A stretch of DNA of 6,832 nucleotides, taken from assembly GCA_030630445.1 (NCBI GenBank), contig DAOVNC010000195.1, positions 1 to 6,832 of the forward strand, in the 5' to 3' direction. The notes below the pieces were generated by a model that made no database searches, had not been told where the DNA came from, and was given only the letters and a program-made list of their open reading frames with translations. Below, piece after piece: positions 4,851-6,832 of this stretch; positions within the stretch are counted from its first letter, which is position 1; every line of letters begins with the position of its first letter. Source of the stretch: Kiritimatiellales bacterium (GTDB lineage: Bacteria; Verrucomicrobiota; Kiritimatiellia; Kiritimatiellales; Pontiellaceae). The translations under genes were made by a program, and so were the position numbers.

Positions 4851-6091
4851 TGACTACGGCTGAGATCGCTGAAATGCAAAAGGATTATCTGATGCCGACC
4901 TATGCTCCGGGCCTCGCGCTCGTCGAGGGTTCGGGAACGAGCGTGTGGGATGCGGATGGAAACGAATACCTCGACTTCGTGTCGGGTATCGCGGTCACCA
5001 ATATTGGCCATTGCCATCCAGCGATGGTGCGGGCGGTGCAGGACCAGGTCGAGACGCTGGTACATGTTTCGAACCTGTACTACAACGAAAAGCAGCCGCA
5101 GCTTGCCAAGGCACTTGCGGAGCATTCCGGCCTGCCGGGCGCAAAGTGCTTCTTTTGCAACTCGGGGGCGGAGGCCAACGAAGGGTTGATCAAACTCGCG
5201 CGGCTTTGGGGCAGCGATAAGGGGAAATATGAAATCATCACCATGCGGCAGTCGTTCCATGGACGGACACTCGCCACGCTGACCGCGACCGGGCAAGAGA
5301 AGGTACAGAAAGGCTTTGGGCCATTGCCGGAAGGTTTTGCCTATGCCAATTTCAACGACCTTCAATCGGTCGAGGATGCCATCGCAACCCAGACCGCGGC
5401 TGTTTTGGTCGAGGCGTTGCAGGGCGAGGGCGGGGTGGTTCCCGCCGACCCGGAATTCCTGCCCGGACTCCGGAAGCTGTGCGACGAAAAGGGTATTCTT
5501 CTGCTGTGCGACGAAGTCCAGTGCGGCATGGGACGGACGGGCAAATGGTTTGGCTTCCAGAACTATGACGTTCAGCCCGATGCCTTCTCGCTGGCGAAAG
5601 GCCTTGGTAACGGCTTCCCGATCGGCGCCATCGTTGCGGGCGAAAAGCTCGCGGACACGTTCCATGTGGGTCATCACGCAACGACGTTCGGCGGCACGCC
5701 GCTGGCCTGCTCCGCCGCGCTGTCGGTGATCGGGGTGGTCGAAGAGGAGGAGTTGCTCGCCAACACAATGATGATGGGCGCCTATTTGGTGGAAGGCCTT
5801 TGCGAAATTTCCGTGAAGCACAAGAAGTGGGTTTCCGGCGTTCGCGGGCTTGGGCTCCTGCTCGGCATGGTGCTGGATGTTCCGGCGCTGCCGTTGCAGA
5901 AAAAGTTGCAGAAAAAAGGCATGCTTGCGCTGGCCACTGCGGGTAATGTCCTCCGGTTGCTGCCCCCGCTAAACGTATCGCAGGAAGAGATCGACCAAGC
6001 CCTCAATCTAATCGGCGAGGCGTGCGAAGAGCTGCATGAAGAAATGGCGGCTCTGTCGCCGAATCCCTGCCGGTGCGGCATGGGCGAATAG
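4850..6091 (+). CDS. argD: Acetylornithine aminotransferase
   Basis: ArgD is a cytosolic PLP enzyme that uses glutamate to convert N-acetylglutamate semialdehyde to N-acetylornithine; many members also serve lysine synthesis on succinyl-diaminopimelate. The 413 residues contain the class-III aminotransferase landmarks: phosphate-binding NSGAEANE (104-111), SFHGRT (135-140), DEVQCGMGRTG (221-231, Asp221 to the pyridine nitrogen), SLAKGLGNGFPIGA (247-260, Lys250 forming the Schiff base) and the cofactor-contacting TTFGGTPLAC (278-287). The tail SPNPCRCGMGE is an extra end with two close cysteines that I do not connect with a known role. AGGGAGAGG at 4831-4839 serves as the ribosome binding site and lies in the inserted sequence before the gene. 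The substrate, acetylornithine rather than another omega-amino acid, is inferred mainly from the argJ-argB context. Confidence 0.94.
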   Translation: MTTAEIAEMQKDYLMPTYAPGLALVEGSGTSVWDADGNEYLDFVSGIAVTNIGHCHPAMVRAVQDQVETLVHVSNLYYNEKQPQLAKALAEHSGLPGAKCFFCNSGAEANEGLIKLARLWGSDKGKYEIITMRQSFHGRTLATLTATGQEKVQKGFGPLPEGFAYANFNDLQSVEDAIATQTAAVLVEALQGEGGVVPADPEFLPGLRKLCDEKGILLLCDEVQCGMGRTGKWFGFQNYDVQPDAFSLAKGLGNGFPIGAIVAGEKLADTFHVGHHATTFGGTPLACSAALSVIGVVEEEELLANTMMMGAYLVEGLCEISVKHKKWVSGVRGLGLLLGMVLDVPALPLQKKLQKKGMLALATAGNVLRLLPPLNVSQEEIDQALNLIGEACEELHEEMAALSPNPCRCGMGE

Positions 6092-6116
6092 CTTTTATAA
6101 AATAGGAGAATGAAAA

Positions 6117-6482
6117 ATGTCATATGACCTGACAGGAAAAGTAAAATTAGTGATGGATGCAAAAACCATCAGCGACAAGTTTACCGTGCGTGAATTCGTA
6201 GTAACGGTTGAAGACGGGAATTATCCCCAGGACATCGCTTTGCAATTTGTGAATGACAAGGTGAGCTTGCTCGACAATCTCCAGGTGGGGCAGGAAGTGA
6301 CCGTCTCGTTCGATATCCGCGGGCGCGAATACAACGGACGCTACTTTAACAATCTGAACGCGTGGAAACTTCAAGCCGGGGAGGCTGCCGCTCCGGCTCC
6401 GGCCGCTGGCGAAAAGCCGCCTGTCGCCGACAAGGATGTTCCGGCCGACTTCGACGAATACGAAGACGATATCCCGTTTTAA
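6117..6482 (+). CDS. DUF3127 OB-fold protein with SSB-like acidic tail
   Basis: The 121-residue product fits DUF3127, a small OB-fold family known mainly from Bacteroidota and thought to bind single-stranded DNA. The OB-like domain spans about 4-86, with the conserved VREFVV (24-29), YPQDIALQF (36-44), VGQEVTVSFDIRGREYNGRY (57-76) and NNLNAWKL (78-85). An Ala/Pro-rich flexible linker follows (87-108). The end DFDEYEDDIPF (111-121) closely copies the acidic tip by which E. coli SSB recruits repair and replication partners. It is not the classical SSB family, so ssb is not used. AGGAG (6104-6108) stands 8 bases before the ATG. It starts 25 bases after argD without a visible terminator between, so it may be cotranscribed; an AT-rich patch (6093-6104) might carry a -10, but no -35 is apparent. 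Confidence 0.85.
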   Translation: MSYDLTGKVKLVMDAKTISDKFTVREFVVTVEDGNYPQDIALQFVNDKVSLLDNLQVGQEVTVSFDIRGREYNGRYFNNLNAWKLQAGEAAAPAPAAGEKPPVADKDVPADFDEYEDDIPF

Positions 6483-6501
6483 CCCAGCCTTGGAGCAATG
6501 A

Positions 6502-6832
6502 ATGACGAAGGATGAACTGCCTGAATGGGTAGATGATTATGGCCGGCTTGCAGAGACCGAGTTTTCCTTTATGGATCTGGTCGGCCATCTCCGGGAGAAA
6601 GGGGGCAAGGTCGAGGAAGATGCTGTTTTCGATCTTGCCGCGACCTCCGAGTATCTTTTCGAAGCGGATGGCCTGAATGAAAACTTTGTTCCGCGTCGTG
6701 CCTTTTTTCAAGGGGCGCAGTTTCGGATTACCCCGTTGAAGGAAGAGATCGAGGGCGGATACATTGTTCCCGGCCACCGTTTCATCCCCTTTGTTTCCCG
6801 CGAGGTCTTTCCGCCGGATGCGCGGCTGGTAC
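6502..6832 (+). CDS. Unrecognised protein, N-terminal 110 residues, cut by the window edge
   Basis: The reading frame is open from ATG 6502 to the last base, giving at least 110 residues. GGAG (6492-6495) lies 6 bases before this ATG; an out-of-frame ATG at 6498 is too close to it and stops after five codons. The protein begins MTKDELPEWVDDYGRLAETE and includes LVGHLREKGGKVEEDAVFDL (about 26-45), FVPRRAFFQGAQFRITPLK (about 62-80) and GGYIVPGHRFIPFVSREVFP (about 85-104). There is no signal peptide or membrane segment, so it is probably cytoplasmic. I recognise no family. It follows the DUF3127 gene by 19 bases, which suggests one transcript and perhaps a shared role in DNA metabolism, but that is only context. 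Confidence 0.75.
   Translation, partial: MTKDELPEWVDDYGRLAETEFSFMDLVGHLREKGGKVEEDAVFDLAATSEYLFEADGLNENFVPRRAFFQGAQFRITPLKEEIEGGYIVPGHRFIPFVSREVFPPDARLV

Noticed and set aside
4385..5821. A 478-codon open frame on the minus strand
   Set aside because: It lies opposite argB and argD, which have full catalytic motifs. Its translation has no recognisable domain, and long antisense frames are expected in GC-rich coding DNA.
6117..6482. Naming the DUF3127 gene ssb
   Set aside because: Only the acidic tip resembles SSB. The OB domain matches DUF3127 and not the classical SSB family.
1..6832. CRISPR array, tRNA, rRNA, phage or defence genes
   Set aside because: I saw no regularly spaced repeats, no tRNA-like cloverleaf and no relevant protein motifs on either strand.

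Overview
The window looks like ordinary chromosome from a GC-rich Gram-negative bacterium. My best guess is the PVC group, perhaps Kiritimatiellota or Verrucomicrobiota. This rests on three things: ribosomal genes followed directly by arginine genes, a DUF3127 OB-fold protein with an SSB-like tail, and an N-acetylglutamate kinase with HGGGK rather than the proteobacterial HGGGP. It is a judgement from protein features, not a computed placement. No rRNA, tRNA, CRISPR array, transposase or phage gene is visible.

Left part (1-1453), mostly leftward: an AT-rich pair of dyads (3-82), a small stand-alone GGDEF protein (85-573), a highly structured 194-bp stretch bounded by 10-bp inverted repeats (572-765) that carries a possible 30-codon ORF behind a full Shine-Dalgarno, and a membrane-anchored DUF218 (YdcF/SanA-like) protein (803-1453). 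The DUF218 gene is divergent from the ribosomal genes. Its extended -10 lies so close to the ATG that the mRNA may be leaderless.

Middle (1513-2487): a TTGACA promoter, rplM (L13), rpsI (S9) and a strong intrinsic terminator form a closed ribosomal-protein operon.

Right part (2492-6832), all rightward: argJ, a previously easy-to-miss 53-codon ORF, argB and argD are tightly spaced and give N-acetylglutamate, N-acetylglutamyl-phosphate and N-acetylornithine steps of arginine synthesis (argC, which acts between argB and argD, is not in the window). ArgJ implies the cyclic acetyl-recycling route, and the N-terminal helix of ArgB implies arginine feedback on the kinase. A DUF3127 SSB-like protein and an unrecognised gene that runs off the right edge follow argD with no visible terminator between.

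The observations I think most deserve a second look are the loss of the conserved ArgJ C-terminal Tyr-x-Thr exactly where the 53-codon ORF begins, that ORF's stop/start coupling to both neighbours, a 59-bp insert between argB and argD flanked by perfect 10-bp direct repeats that supplies the argD ribosome binding site, and the structured 194-bp element.
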